Source: Thiopseudomonas acetoxidans (lineage in GTDB: Bacteria > Pseudomonadota > Gammaproteobacteria > Pseudomonadales > Pseudomonadaceae). Taken from it: 56,109 bases of DNA. The stretch is taken from positions 1 to 56,109 of the forward strand of contig NZ_JAUCDY010000017.1 in the NCBI RefSeq assembly GCF_030362935.1, in the 5' to 3' direction. The translations under genes were made by a program, and so were the position numbers. The first letter of the stretch is position 1. Each line of letters opens with the position of its first letter. The notes under the pieces were generated by a model. It saw only the letters and a program-made list of their open reading frames with translations, ran no database searches and had not been told where the DNA came from. Below are positions 15,851 to 24,798 of this stretch, piece after piece.

Positions 15851-16999
15851 ATGCCTACATTTACACATTACGACCTAGCGTTACTCAATCCTAGTTTTGA
15901 CTCACCTCTGGTGGATGTCATCACCGAGCTTGAGCATTTACGACGACTTCAACTGTCTGGCACTGCCGCGCCTGCGGTATTTATGCAGATTAAGCAAATT
16001 TTCCATCTCTTAGAAAGCCTAGGCTCAGCCCGTATTGAAGGAAACCACACCACGCTGGCTGACTATATTGAGCAGGTGGTTGCAGATGAAGCCAGAGGGC
16101 AAGACCATTTGCACGAAATCATGAATATTGAAAAAGCCATGACTTTTATCGAGCAAACACTAAAGCCAGGTGAGGCGCTAACAGAGTATTTTATTCGTGA
16201 GCTGCACGCTTTGACAGTGAGCGACTTACAGCGCGAAGGTGATAAAACCCCAGGTGCCTATCGCACATATCCGGTGAAGATTGCCCAAGCAAACCACCTG
16301 CCACCTGATGCGTTGCAAGTAGCGGCTTATATGCAGGAGCTCGTTGCTTTTATTAACCAGCCTCATCCAGATAAATACGATTTGATGAAAGTGGCCATTG
16401 CTCATCATCGCTTTGGTTGGATTCATCCATTTGGCAATGGAAATGGCCGTGTGGTGCGCTTACTCACCTATGCACAACTAATCCAGTACGGCTTTAACAT
16501 GACCTCTGTGGGGAGAGTGATCAATCCTACGGCCGTATTCTGCAATGACCGCGACAAGTACTATGAAATGCTCTCTGCAGCAGATGCTGGTACGCCTGAA
16601 GGGTTGGAAAGCTGGTGCTTGTATGTACTTGGCGGAATTTTAGAGGAACTAAAAAAGCTAGAAAAGCTAACCCAGCATGAATACCTTGCTAAGCAGATTT
16701 TCTTACCTGCATTGAAGCATGCTCGTGAGCGAGCGCTAATTACACCTCTTGAGCATGATTTGTTAGAAATTACAGTTCATCAACAAGTGGTTAAGTCTGC
16801 CGACTTTGCTAATGTAATCCCAGCCACTCGCGCACGAACGTACCAAATCAGCAAGCTGGTAGACGCTAAAATGCTCATACCTACAGAGCCAAACGCTAGG
16901 CAGTACACAGTGGGTTTTGCTAACAGCTACTTACTTCGCGGCGTTATCGCAGCCTTACGGGCTGAAGGCTTTATTTCTGATGCATTGGCGGGGGCTTGA
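15851..16999 (+). CDS. Fic family protein with N-terminal inhibitory helix
   Basis: A 382-residue Fic protein. The catalytic loop HPFGNGNGRVVR starts at His192, matching HPFx(D/N)GNGRxxR of AMP-transferring enzymes. The inhibitory motif (S/T)xxxE(G/N) is present at residues 59-64 as SARIEG, which places it in class II, with the inhibitory helix N-terminal in the same chain. The C-terminal part (about 290-370) is helical and may be a winged helix. Fic proteins modify target proteins with AMP. It starts at ATG 15851 with AAAGGATG upstream and stands alone, followed by an Abi-type locus; a second Fic protein lies at 24050. Confidence 0.9.
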   Translation: MPTFTHYDLALLNPSFDSPLVDVITELEHLRRLQLSGTAAPAVFMQIKQIFHLLESLGSARIEGNHTTLADYIEQVVADEARGQDHLHEIMNIEKAMTFIEQTLKPGEALTEYFIRELHALTVSDLQREGDKTPGAYRTYPVKIAQANHLPPDALQVAAYMQELVAFINQPHPDKYDLMKVAIAHHRFGWIHPFGNGNGRVVRLLTYAQLIQYGFNMTSVGRVINPTAVFCNDRDKYYEMLSAADAGTPEGLESWCLYVLGGILEELKKLEKLTQHEYLAKQIFLPALKHARERALITPLEHDLLEITVHQQVVKSADFANVIPATRARTYQISKLVDAKMLIPTEPNARQYTVGFANSYLLRGVIAALRAEGFISDALAGA

Positions 17000-17159
17000 G
17001 CATGACAGTTACGGCACACCTTTTAACAACTACAGGCTCGCCCTTAATACGCTACCCATTAGTAGTGCATAGCGATAAAAACGACTTTATCTTGCCATTT
17101 AGTTCTAAGCACTCAGGTTGGAATGCTTTGAGTTTAAGTTGCTCTGAAATCATCAAGGT

Positions 17160-17266
17160 TAACAGCCGTTACTCATTTTTATTGACTCTTAACATAGTGG
17201 TTAATACTATCCATCGCAACACACCCGCCATGCCTCTCCCTGAAGCACACTTTGGCGGGTTTTTTA
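17160..17266 (+). ncRNA. Candidate AbiF-associated RNA ending in a terminator
   Basis: Between the Fic stop and the Abi-type gene lies a non-coding stretch ending in a strong hairpin, ACCCGCCA (17223-17230) with TGGCGGGT (17253-17260), then TTTTTT. It precedes the Abi ATG by 17 bases, so it would cut short any transcript entering the gene. TTGACT (17182) and TACTAT (17205) at 17-base spacing could be its promoter; alternatively ATAGT and ACTAT there form a stem. AbiF/AbiD genes are known to carry a structured RNA upstream; whether this is that family needs a covariance search. Confidence 0.4.
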
Positions 17267-17282
17267 TTTCTGGTGTTTATCA

Positions 17283-17783
17283 ATGAACGGATTCAGCAAA
17301 CCTTCCTTTACGATAGAGCAACAAATCAGCCTATTGCGTGAGCGCGGACTACATATCCCTGACGAAAACCGAACCAAACGTTACTTATCAAACATCGGCT
17401 ATTTCCGTTTATCTGACTTACGCAATATGTGTGCTCATCATTCACGCGTATGGAATCGTGAGTTTGGCAGCCGTCCCGAGATAGCAAAAGAAGTGCAAGC
17501 TCAGTGGCCGATAATTGCACATACTCTTCCATCACCTTTTCAAAACAGTCCTGAGCAAACAATATCCCCACAGCGCAGGTTGTATATGTTCGTAGTTGTT
17601 ATGCAATCTTTACTCAATGTTGTCTCACCCAAAAGCCGCTGGGCAGAGCGCTTCATCGACTTACTTGATCGCTATCCACACGACTCACGTTGGCACATGG
17701 GCTTTCCAGAGGATTGGCAAAGCGATCCGTTTTGGTCGCGATTCGCGACTAGCCCTAGTAAGCACAAACAATACAGAGAATAG
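17283..17783 (+). CDS. AbiD/AbiF-type (Abi_2) protein with internal deletion
   Basis: The 166-residue product has the start of an Abi_2 protein (KPSFTIEQQISLLRERGLHI then RYLSNIGYFRLS, residues 6-44) joined directly to the late part beginning DLRNMCAHHSRVWNREF (residues 45-61). Family members are about 300 residues; the 100 or more residues normally between these motifs are absent. The HEPN RNase motif Rx4H is kept (Arg47 to His52). The deletion is in frame. Fold and activity are doubtful, so it is probably a decayed abortive-infection gene, although a shortened functional form cannot be excluded. A terminator-like hairpin precedes it. Confidence 0.7.
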   Translation: MNGFSKPSFTIEQQISLLRERGLHIPDENRTKRYLSNIGYFRLSDLRNMCAHHSRVWNREFGSRPEIAKEVQAQWPIIAHTLPSPFQNSPEQTISPQRRLYMFVVVMQSLLNVVSPKSRWAERFIDLLDRYPHDSRWHMGFPEDWQSDPFWSRFATSPSKHKQYRE

Positions 17784-17849
17784 TGATGCTTAAAAAATTT
17801 AGAGTAAAAACATCTACTACTAACAGTATTTTATATCTTTGGAAAAGCA

Positions 17850-19568
17850 ATGAAGTCTGATTTAAAAAAAATCTGGGCAGTCTTAGCCGCGCGGGAAAAA
17901 CGTCAAGCTATAGGTATGATTATTCTAGTTATCCTAATGGCATTTGCAGAAACCATCGGAGTGGTGTCCATCATGCCGTTTTTGTCGGTGCTGGCCCGGC
18001 CCGATATCGTGCAAGACAATGCCGTACTGACTTGGCTCTACAACAGGTTTGCTTTTAACAGTAATCAGGAGTTCATCACCGCGTTGGGTATTGCTTCCAT
18101 TGTGCTGGTGGTGGGTTCATCCGCTTTTAAAACCATTACCCTGCATCTGGTTAACCGTTTTACATTTTTGCTGCGTCACAGCATCAGCGCACGTTTGCTG
18201 TCGGGCTACTTGCACCAGCCTTACGAGTTTTTCCTACGCTATAACCCGTCCGAGCTTAGCCGTAATGTGCTGTCGGAGATTGATCAGCTGCACAACGGGC
18301 TTATCAAGCCCATCTCCCAATTAATTGCGCAAGGTGCCGTGGCTTTGGCCATGATGTTGCTTTTGCTTTTTTACAATCCATGGATTGCTATTAGTGCAGC
18401 ATTGATGATTGGCTTGCTGTATGGAGCGATCTATGTCTTAGTGCGCAAGCGCCTTGGTAACACTGGACAAGCAAGACAGAATGCCAATGGTGAACGCTTT
18501 CAGGCATGTAATGAAGCACTGGGCGGCATCAAGGATGTAAAAATTACCCATGCCGTCGAAGCCTACCAGCAAAAATTTAACCAATCTTCCCGTGACTTCT
18601 CACGCCATCAGGCCAATGCCGAAACCCTGAGCCAGTCACCACTGTATATGGTGGAAACTGCCGGCTATACCGGGCTAATTATCCTCGCGCTAATTTTAAT
18701 GAAACAAAGTAACGATATCGGCCAAGTGCTACCAGTACTGGGCCTCTATGGCTTTGCCGCCTATCGGCTGCTGCCTTCGGCGCAAATCATGTATCGGGGC
18801 TTTGCCCAGCTAAAATTTTCATCCGCTGCACTGGACACCATTCACCAGCATCTGAGCTTGCCACGCCAGGAAAACCACCCTGCTTCCACAGCGCTTATTC
18901 CTCAACAAGAAATTCGTCTGCAAGGCATTCGCTTTGCCTACCCGTCTGCTCCAGACAAAGCCGTTTTGCAGGATTTTGAATTGGTTATTCCAGCCAACAC
19001 CAGCGTCGGCATCATCGGCAAAAGTGGTGCCGGCAAAAGCACCGTCATGGATTTGTTGCTGGGCCTGCTTGAGCCACAGGCGGGCACGCTCTCTGTCGAT
19101 GGACAGGTGATCGACAGCAGCAACATTCAAAACTGGCAGGCCGCTATTGGCTATGTACCCCAACACATCTATTTGGCCGATACCAGCATCGCCGAGAATA
19201 TCGCCTTTGGCGTGCCAGCCGGGCAGATCGATATGCAAGCCGTCGAACGCGCTGCCCGCGCTGCACAAATTCATGAATTTATTGTTAACGAGTTACCGGA
19301 CGGATATCAAAGCAAGGTTGGCGATCGGGGTATACGCATGTCAGGTGGGCAAAGGCAGCGGATTGGTATTGCTCGCGCTCTCTATCGTGATCCGCCGGTG
19401 TTGTTGATGGATGAGGCAACCAGTGCATTGGATAACGATACCGAGGCCGCGCTGAATCAAGCCGTGAATGCCTTGGCAGGGCAAAAAACGATCGTTATTA
19501 TTGCGCATCGAGAAAAAACCTTAAGTCAGTTAGAAAGTATAATAACCATATTTAATAAATGCATTTAA
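17850..19568 (+). CDS. PglK-like ABC flippase for lipid-linked glycans
   Basis: A 572-residue half-transporter: six membrane helices in residues about 20-330, then an ATPase domain with Walker A GKSGAGKST (about 390), signature SGGQRQR, Walker B VLLMDEAT and a switch His in IIAHRE. The membrane part has motifs shared with PglK/WlaB (AETIGVVSIMPFLSVLA and YRLLPSAQIMYRGFAQLKFS). PglK flips undecaprenyl-diphosphate oligosaccharides to the periplasm. It opens the plus-strand arm of the glycan locus and abuts the next gene with no gap. The C-terminus is short (ends IFNKCI), lacking about 25 residues seen in relatives. Confidence 0.85.
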   Translation: MKSDLKKIWAVLAAREKRQAIGMIILVILMAFAETIGVVSIMPFLSVLARPDIVQDNAVLTWLYNRFAFNSNQEFITALGIASIVLVVGSSAFKTITLHLVNRFTFLLRHSISARLLSGYLHQPYEFFLRYNPSELSRNVLSEIDQLHNGLIKPISQLIAQGAVALAMMLLLLFYNPWIAISAALMIGLLYGAIYVLVRKRLGNTGQARQNANGERFQACNEALGGIKDVKITHAVEAYQQKFNQSSRDFSRHQANAETLSQSPLYMVETAGYTGLIILALILMKQSNDIGQVLPVLGLYGFAAYRLLPSAQIMYRGFAQLKFSSAALDTIHQHLSLPRQENHPASTALIPQQEIRLQGIRFAYPSAPDKAVLQDFELVIPANTSVGIIGKSGAGKSTVMDLLLGLLEPQAGTLSVDGQVIDSSNIQNWQAAIGYVPQHIYLADTSIAENIAFGVPAGQIDMQAVERAARAAQIHEFIVNELPDGYQSKVGDRGIRMSGGQRQRIGIARALYRDPPVLLMDEATSALDNDTEAALNQAVNALAGQKTIVIIAHREKTLSQLESIITIFNKCI

Positions 19569-20728
19569 ATGAGCCAATATATGTTTAGTCAAATTTGCTT
19601 GCTAGATGACTTATTTAGAGATGGCTTTTTGGAGTCGCGAAAATTCATATATAGTATTATTAAGGAACCCATATATCAGGCCACAGGATTGGTCATACCA
19701 GATTTGAGTGAGTTTCCTGTTTGTCGCGGATTGAAAAAAGAATTTAGCCTAGGCTTGTTTTATAGCTTATGTGGAAATAAAAGTTGGCATGAGGTTTATA
19801 ATGGTGTTTCTGAAAAAGCAGCAGAATATCTTTCTGAAAGTATTCCTGAAAATACGCTTATCATTGGATATGAAATGCCGCCATGGTTATTGAAGCTATT
19901 ATCAGATAATGATCTGCCATATGTCTCTATACGAATAAACCCTATAAAATTTTGCCGTGATCTTTATTTGGTGCTTGATGGGAATATAGAGACATTAAAA
20001 AATGCTAAATATTTTAATGTTGACGAAAAAGAAGTAAGACTGGAGGCTGGGTTTTTTTTGCTGCTGTTCAGCAAAGGAAGTTACCTAGAAAAAAATCAGA
20101 ATATATTAAGAACTCAGTAGTGTTTATTGGCCAAACAGAAAACGATGCTTCCTTGATTGATGAGGCTGGAAGAATTTTGAAAGTTGATTGTTTTTTAGAG
20201 GATATTGAGAGAATTGTTGGATCCAGAAACCTGATATACAAACCGCATCCATACGATATGAGGTTTGCAAAAAAAGAGTACAGGGCATTAAAAAGGCATA
20301 CAAGGCTTTCAACTCAGATTATTAAGGGTGACACTTATAGCTTGTTGGCTAGCGACCTATCATTTGAAACGCTAACAATTTCATCAGGGACTTGTCAGGA
20401 GGCCTTGTTTTTTAACAAAAAACCTTTTTATTTATTTAAGCCAATATGCAATCCATGGGATCATCTACATGTTAGACTTTTGGAATTTTGCTCACCGGCT
20501 TTTTGGGCAGAATGTTTAGGCTATAAAAGCTCAAAAAATCTTATCACAATGAGCTATCATCCGGATAATGTCATGAGACGTTTTCATGATGTTTGGTGGG
20601 GTTACTCTGATTTCATGATAAATAATGATCAATTTTGGCTGCATGCGTATAAGACCAGTAGAAAAAATGAGATATTAAGGTATATTGATAGTTTAAAAAA
20701 TAATTTAATTAAATTATTGAGGCCTTAA
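19569..20728 (+). pseudogene. Capsule/glycan biosynthesis protein split by a T8 frameshift
   Basis: Two consecutive frames (19569-20120 and 20120-20728) form one gene. At the T8 tract (20052-20059) the first frame drifts into FLLLFSKGSYLEKN and stops. Adding one T gives GFFFAAVQQRKLPRKKSEYI and then KNSVVFIGQTEND, joining the second frame seamlessly into a protein of about 386 residues. The second half has FIGQTENDASLIDEAGRI, LIYKPHPYD and LTISSGTCQEALFF, a pattern like capsule-biosynthesis or sialyltransferase-type GT-B enzymes (a KPHP motif and a late Ser/Thr-Ser dipeptide). The exact family is not certain. Either a sequencing error, a mutation or slippage-based phase variation. AT-rich like its next neighbour. 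Confidence 0.65.
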
Positions 20729-20730
20729 GC

Positions 20731-21720
20731 ATGGTTACACTGGAAAATAAAATAACTAAATGGATATTTTCCTGCAAAATAGTCAAATATATTTTGTATC
20801 GAGTAATAATAATTTTTTGTCCGGCAAAAAAAATGAAATTAAAAGATTATATAATTCGCACTATTGAAATATATAACGGAAAACAAGCCAGTGAATCATT
20901 GTTTTCAAAAATAATATGGAGTTACTGGGAGGGTGATGAGTCACTATGCGGGTCTGTTTGTCAAAAATCTTGGCGAGAGAATACTAAAGGATTTAATTTA
21001 AACTTAGTTACACCGGAGAATATTAAATATTATTTGCCTGACTTTCCTGATACTCCAGAAGACGTACCAGTACAACTTAAAAGTGACTTGGTTAGACTGA
21101 TGTTGTTAGAAAGATTTGGTGGCGTATGGATGGATTATTCTATATTTTTAACAAGTGATATATCCGATCTGCTGTCAATCATGAAGGAACGCTTGGGTGA
21201 TGTGATGCTGTTTTATAACGAGTTCCCAGGAGAATATAAAAAAGATCCTCTAAGACCAGTTGTGGAGAATGGATTTATTGCAGCAAAAAAAAATCAAGAC
21301 TTTATTATAAAGTGGCGAAAACAACATCAGGATGTAATTATGAGTGGTAATTGGAAGGGGTTTTATAGGGATTCACCTGAGTATGGGGATCTCGTGAAAA
21401 ACTTCATGTCTAAAGATGAGGACTTGATAGACTACCTAGTTTGTTATATATCGGCACAAAAGGTTATGCTAGATGGTCATAGTAGCAATCTTCTTCTATT
21501 AAACTCAGAAGATGATTACTACTCGCTAAGGTATCAGATTGAACCGCCACTTCGTTCGTTTAAAATAGCTAATAGTCTTTTGCTAAGAAAAAAGAAATCT
21601 ATTGATAATCTACCTGTGTTAATCAAACTAACCAAGGGGAATAGACGTCTTGTTGATGAGTACTTAAAATACTCATGTGTTAAAAAACAGTCTTTGTTTG
21701 GTCAGTATCTGGAAATCTAA
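20731..21720 (+). CDS. GT32/Caps_synth-type glycosyltransferase
   Basis: A 329-residue protein with the capsular-polysaccharide-synthesis pattern: IIWSYWEGDESLCGSVCQKS near residue 66, VQLKSDLVRLMLLERFGGVW then MDYSIFLTSDI near 112-145. The GGVWMDYS segment is the GT32-type DXD equivalent (here D-Y-S). It probably adds a sugar to the O-unit. It starts three bases after the frameshifted gene. Composition is strongly AT-rich, unlike glf which follows, suggesting a different origin. The substrate cannot be told. Confidence 0.75.
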   Translation: MVTLENKITKWIFSCKIVKYILYRVIIIFCPAKKMKLKDYIIRTIEIYNGKQASESLFSKIIWSYWEGDESLCGSVCQKSWRENTKGFNLNLVTPENIKYYLPDFPDTPEDVPVQLKSDLVRLMLLERFGGVWMDYSIFLTSDISDLLSIMKERLGDVMLFYNEFPGEYKKDPLRPVVENGFIAAKKNQDFIIKWRKQHQDVIMSGNWKGFYRDSPEYGDLVKNFMSKDEDLIDYLVCYISAQKVMLDGHSSNLLLLNSEDDYYSLRYQIEPPLRSFKIANSLLLRKKKSIDNLPVLIKLTKGNRRLVDEYLKYSCVKKQSLFGQYLEI

Positions 21721-21751
21721 AACTAAAACTTAAACGTAAGAGATATATATC

Positions 21752-22834
21752 ATGCTGCTAGTTGTTGGTGCAGGATTTGCGGGAGCCACACTTTCTCGTA
21801 AGCTAGCTGATAGTGGATATAAAATTCACCAAATCGACCGTCGCAACCATATTGGCGGTAATGCTTTTGATGGAGTTGATGATAAAGGTGTCTTGGTGCA
21901 TCGCTATGGCCCTCATATCTTTCATACAAACAGTGAGCATGTCTGGGATTTTTTGTCCCGTTTTACCGAATGGCGCTCCTATGAGCATCGTGTGCTGGGA
22001 GCGGTGGATGGTAAGCATTATCCCTTCCCGATCAACCGCGACACGCTCAATTTGCTATACGGGTTAAACCTTGACGAAGCCGGGGCTGAAAATTTTTTTG
22101 AGCAGGTTCGCGAGCCACGCGAACCTGTGCGCACCAGTGAAGATGTAGTCTTAAATTCGGTCGGGCGTGATCTCTATGAGAAGTTTTTTTTAAACTACAC
22201 GCGTAAACAATGGGGGATGGAACCTTCGGAGCTAAAGGCAGGGGTGGCGGCACGGATCCCCGTCCGCACCAATACAGATGATCGATATTTCACCGACACC
22301 TACCAAGCCATGCCTTTGCATGGGTATACAAAAATGTTCGAGCGCATGCTTGATCATCCAAATATAACAGTTGAGCTCGGCGTTGACTTCGCTGATATCA
22401 AGGAAAAAGAACAATGGGAGCACGTTGTTTATACCGGACCTATTGATGCCTATTTTAATTACTGTTTTGGTCGCCTGCCTTATCGTTCTCTGAGTTTTGA
22501 GCATGAACATATACCCGATACCCAGCAGTATCAAGAAGTAGGTACGGTTAACTTTCCTAATGATCATGCTTATACGCGAATTACCGAATTCAAGCACTTG
22601 ACAGGGCAGAAACATCCTGGCACTTCGATTGTGCGCGAGTATCCACAGGCACAAGGTGATCCTTATTACCCTATACCCAGTGATGCAAATGAAGCCTTGT
22701 ACAAACGCTATGCTACTTTAGCTGAAACTGAACAGGGCGTAACCTTTGTCGGTCGGCTGGCACAATATCGTTATTACAATATGGATCAGGTGGTAGCGGC
22801 TGCACTAGTCGCTGCTAAAAAAATTATAGGGTAA
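21752..22834 (+). CDS. glf: UDP-galactopyranose mutase
   Basis: This 360-residue flavoprotein converts UDP-galactopyranose to UDP-galactofuranose. The N-terminal dinucleotide-binding motif VVGAGFAGATLSRKLA is followed by DRRNHIGGNAFD and YGPHIFHTNSEHVWDFLSRF, all diagnostic of Glf. VNFPNDHAYTRITEFKHLTG and FVGRLAQYRYYNMDQVVAAA mark the C-terminal part. The length is normal. It predicts galactofuranose in the surface glycan. It is preceded by 31 bases and followed after 7 bases by a GT4 gene, which may be the galactofuranosyltransferase. Confidence 0.96.
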   Translation: MLLVVGAGFAGATLSRKLADSGYKIHQIDRRNHIGGNAFDGVDDKGVLVHRYGPHIFHTNSEHVWDFLSRFTEWRSYEHRVLGAVDGKHYPFPINRDTLNLLYGLNLDEAGAENFFEQVREPREPVRTSEDVVLNSVGRDLYEKFFLNYTRKQWGMEPSELKAGVAARIPVRTNTDDRYFTDTYQAMPLHGYTKMFERMLDHPNITVELGVDFADIKEKEQWEHVVYTGPIDAYFNYCFGRLPYRSLSFEHEHIPDTQQYQEVGTVNFPNDHAYTRITEFKHLTGQKHPGTSIVREYPQAQGDPYYPIPSDANEALYKRYATLAETEQGVTFVGRLAQYRYYNMDQVVAAALVAAKKIIG

Positions 22835-22841
22835 TTAAAAT

Positions 22842-23945
22842 ATGCGCATCGCTTTTCTGTGTAAACGGCGCTACATGAGCAAAGATGTAATTCTTGACCG
22901 TTATGCGCGGCTTTATGAAATACCTTATCAGCTAGCACGACTGGGCCATGAAGTACGCGGGTACTGTTTGAGCTACCAAGAATCGGAGCAAGGTACTTGG
23001 CAGCACAAAACCGAGCCGGGCAGCCTACGCTGGTATTCACGCGGTCTTGGTAAGCTGAAATTTCCTGAATTGCTGGGATATCCGTTAGCGATGCTGCACG
23101 CACTGAAGGAGTTTCAGCCGGATATCATTATTGCTGCTTCGGATATTCCGCATGTCGTTTTGGGAGGTTGGTTATCCAATCGACTTGATATTCCGTTTGT
23201 AGCCGATCTTTATGACAATTTTGAAGGCTTTGGCCAAGCCCGTATTCCGGGTTTTGTGCCCGCTTTACGTCGTGCTGTGCGGCATGCAGGTCTTGTTTTA
23301 ACGACCAGCGAGCCATTACGTATGAAGGTAATAACTGACTATCAGGCAACGGGCTCCGTGATTACAATGCCAAGCACAGTTGATACCAATATTTTTCGGA
23401 CACAAGACAAGCTTGAGTGCCGCTCTATACTGGGGTTACCCGAGGATGCAATTTTAATCGGGACCGCAGGCGGGCTGATGGCAGACCGTGGTGTTGGTGA
23501 TATTTACCAGGCATGGGATGTGCTTCAGCACACTCATCCACATATACATTTAGTATTGGCTGGCCCTGCTGACACTTCTTTGGCCCCTCCCCAGCATGAG
23601 CGCGTACATTATCTAGGTATGTTGAGTCATAGCGATACAGCCAAGTTATTTGCCGCACTAGATGTAGGAATTATTTATTTGCGCGACACACCATTTGGAC
23701 GTTACTGCTTTCCGCAAAAAGCTTATGAAATGCAGGCGTGTGGTTTACCAGTGATAGCTGCTAATGTTGGTGTGATGCCCCATGTGCTGCATGAGCTTTC
23801 ATCAGCCATATATGAGGAAAAAAATCCAAACGATTTAATACGAGCACTAGAGTTTCAGCTTGCAAATCGTTTATTGCCAAGTGAGTCAATCAAAGATTGG
23901 GCGGAGATCATTGTGCAACTTGAAAGTCAGCTGATTAATCTATAG
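22842..23945 (+). CDS. GT4 family glycosyltransferase
   Basis: A 367-residue GT-B enzyme. The N-terminal domain starts MRIAFLCKRRYMSKDVILDR and includes FVADLYDNFEGFG; the C-terminal domain has IGTAGGLMADRGVGDIYQAW, LVLAGPAD and the acceptor/donor motif FPQKAYEMQACGLPVIAANV, in place of the usual EGF(G)xxxxEA(M/A). It lies 7 bases after glf in the same operon and is the last plus-strand gene of this arm. The sugar is unknown; galactofuranose transfer is plausible from position only. Confidence 0.85.
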   Translation: MRIAFLCKRRYMSKDVILDRYARLYEIPYQLARLGHEVRGYCLSYQESEQGTWQHKTEPGSLRWYSRGLGKLKFPELLGYPLAMLHALKEFQPDIIIAASDIPHVVLGGWLSNRLDIPFVADLYDNFEGFGQARIPGFVPALRRAVRHAGLVLTTSEPLRMKVITDYQATGSVITMPSTVDTNIFRTQDKLECRSILGLPEDAILIGTAGGLMADRGVGDIYQAWDVLQHTHPHIHLVLAGPADTSLAPPQHERVHYLGMLSHSDTAKLFAALDVGIIYLRDTPFGRYCFPQKAYEMQACGLPVIAANVGVMPHVLHELSSAIYEEKNPNDLIRALEFQLANRLLPSESIKDWAEIIVQLESQLINL

Positions 23946-24049
23946 ATCTATTCAGTCAAAACTTTTATAGCGTGTTTAATAACAAGAACCACCAGAGGCA
24001 TCACGATTGGTGTTAAAGCGTTTATCGATAAAAAGAATATTCATTTTTT

Positions 24050-24787
24050 TCATGCCTGAATACCCAAGCCCCACCAATACGGCTCAAACCCTTCCACTAC
24101 GCACCGCCCGACCAGCTCAATAAAATCCTGATGGTCGCCCGTGGTGTGAGCTTTATCCAGCGCACTGTAGTACTCCAGCCGCTGCTCGACTTTGATTACC
24201 GCTGCCGGCAGCCCGGCCTGTAGCAGAATCAGGTTCATTAACAAGCGCGAAGTGCGGCCATTACCGTCAGTAAAAGGATGGATTTTGACCAGATCGGCAT
24301 GGGCGCGGGCGGCAAGTTCGACGGGGTGCAGGCTGTGGGCTTGTTGCTGCAAGCCGGTAATGAATTGCTCCATCAGCTGTGGCACTTGCAGGGCAGTTGG
24401 CGGGCGGTGTGTGGCCCCTGCAATCAGCACGTTGGTGCTGCGATAGCGACCAGCGTTGTCTGCATCAATATTTTTCAGCACCCGCTGGTGCAGGGACTTG
24501 ATCAGCCACTCTGTCACCGGGCTTTGCTGCTGAACCTGCTCTTCCAATAGCAAAATGGCATCGCGGTGGTTGATGGCTTCAAAGTGTTCGCGCAGGGTTT
24601 TGCCGCCGACGGTAATGCCTTCCAGGGCGACTCTGGTTTCTTTCAGGGTCAGGGTGTTTCCCTCGATGGCGTTGCTGTGGAACGTCCAGTTGAGGATGAG
24701 GTTCTCGCGCAGATTGCTAACCAGGGCAGGCGGCAATGGCCGGTGCTGGTCAAGCCGGGCTTTGAGGTTGTCAATCTGGTTGAGCAT
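24050..24787 (-). CDS. Fic family protein (class II)
   Basis: A 245-residue Fic protein. HPFTDGNGRTSR begins at His170 and matches the catalytic loop. SNAIEGN near residues 36-42 is the N-terminal (S/T)xxxE(G/N) inhibitory motif. It is a compact form without an extra C-terminal domain. It ends the minus-strand arm and is separated by 11 bases from the DUF1016 nuclease gene upstream, so they are likely co-transcribed with the glycosyltransferase. The two Fic proteins in the window differ greatly in length and are not recent duplicates. Confidence 0.9.
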   Translation of the reverse strand: MLNQIDNLKARLDQHRPLPPALVSNLRENLILNWTFHSNAIEGNTLTLKETRVALEGITVGGKTLREHFEAINHRDAILLLEEQVQQQSPVTEWLIKSLHQRVLKNIDADNAGRYRSTNVLIAGATHRPPTALQVPQLMEQFITGLQQQAHSLHPVELAARAHADLVKIHPFTDGNGRTSRLLMNLILLQAGLPAAVIKVEQRLEYYSALDKAHTTGDHQDFIELVGRCVVEGFEPYWWGLGIQA

Positions 24788-24798
24788 GGTGTGATCCT

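Noticed and set aside
16996..17286. 96-codon frame between the Fic and Abi genes
   Set aside because: No ribosome binding site, low-complexity composition, and it runs through the terminator hairpin at 17223-17266.
20120..20728. Treating 19569-20120 and 20120-20728 as two separate genes
   Set aside because: One added T in the T8 tract joins them without any stop, and the second has no ribosome binding site of its own.
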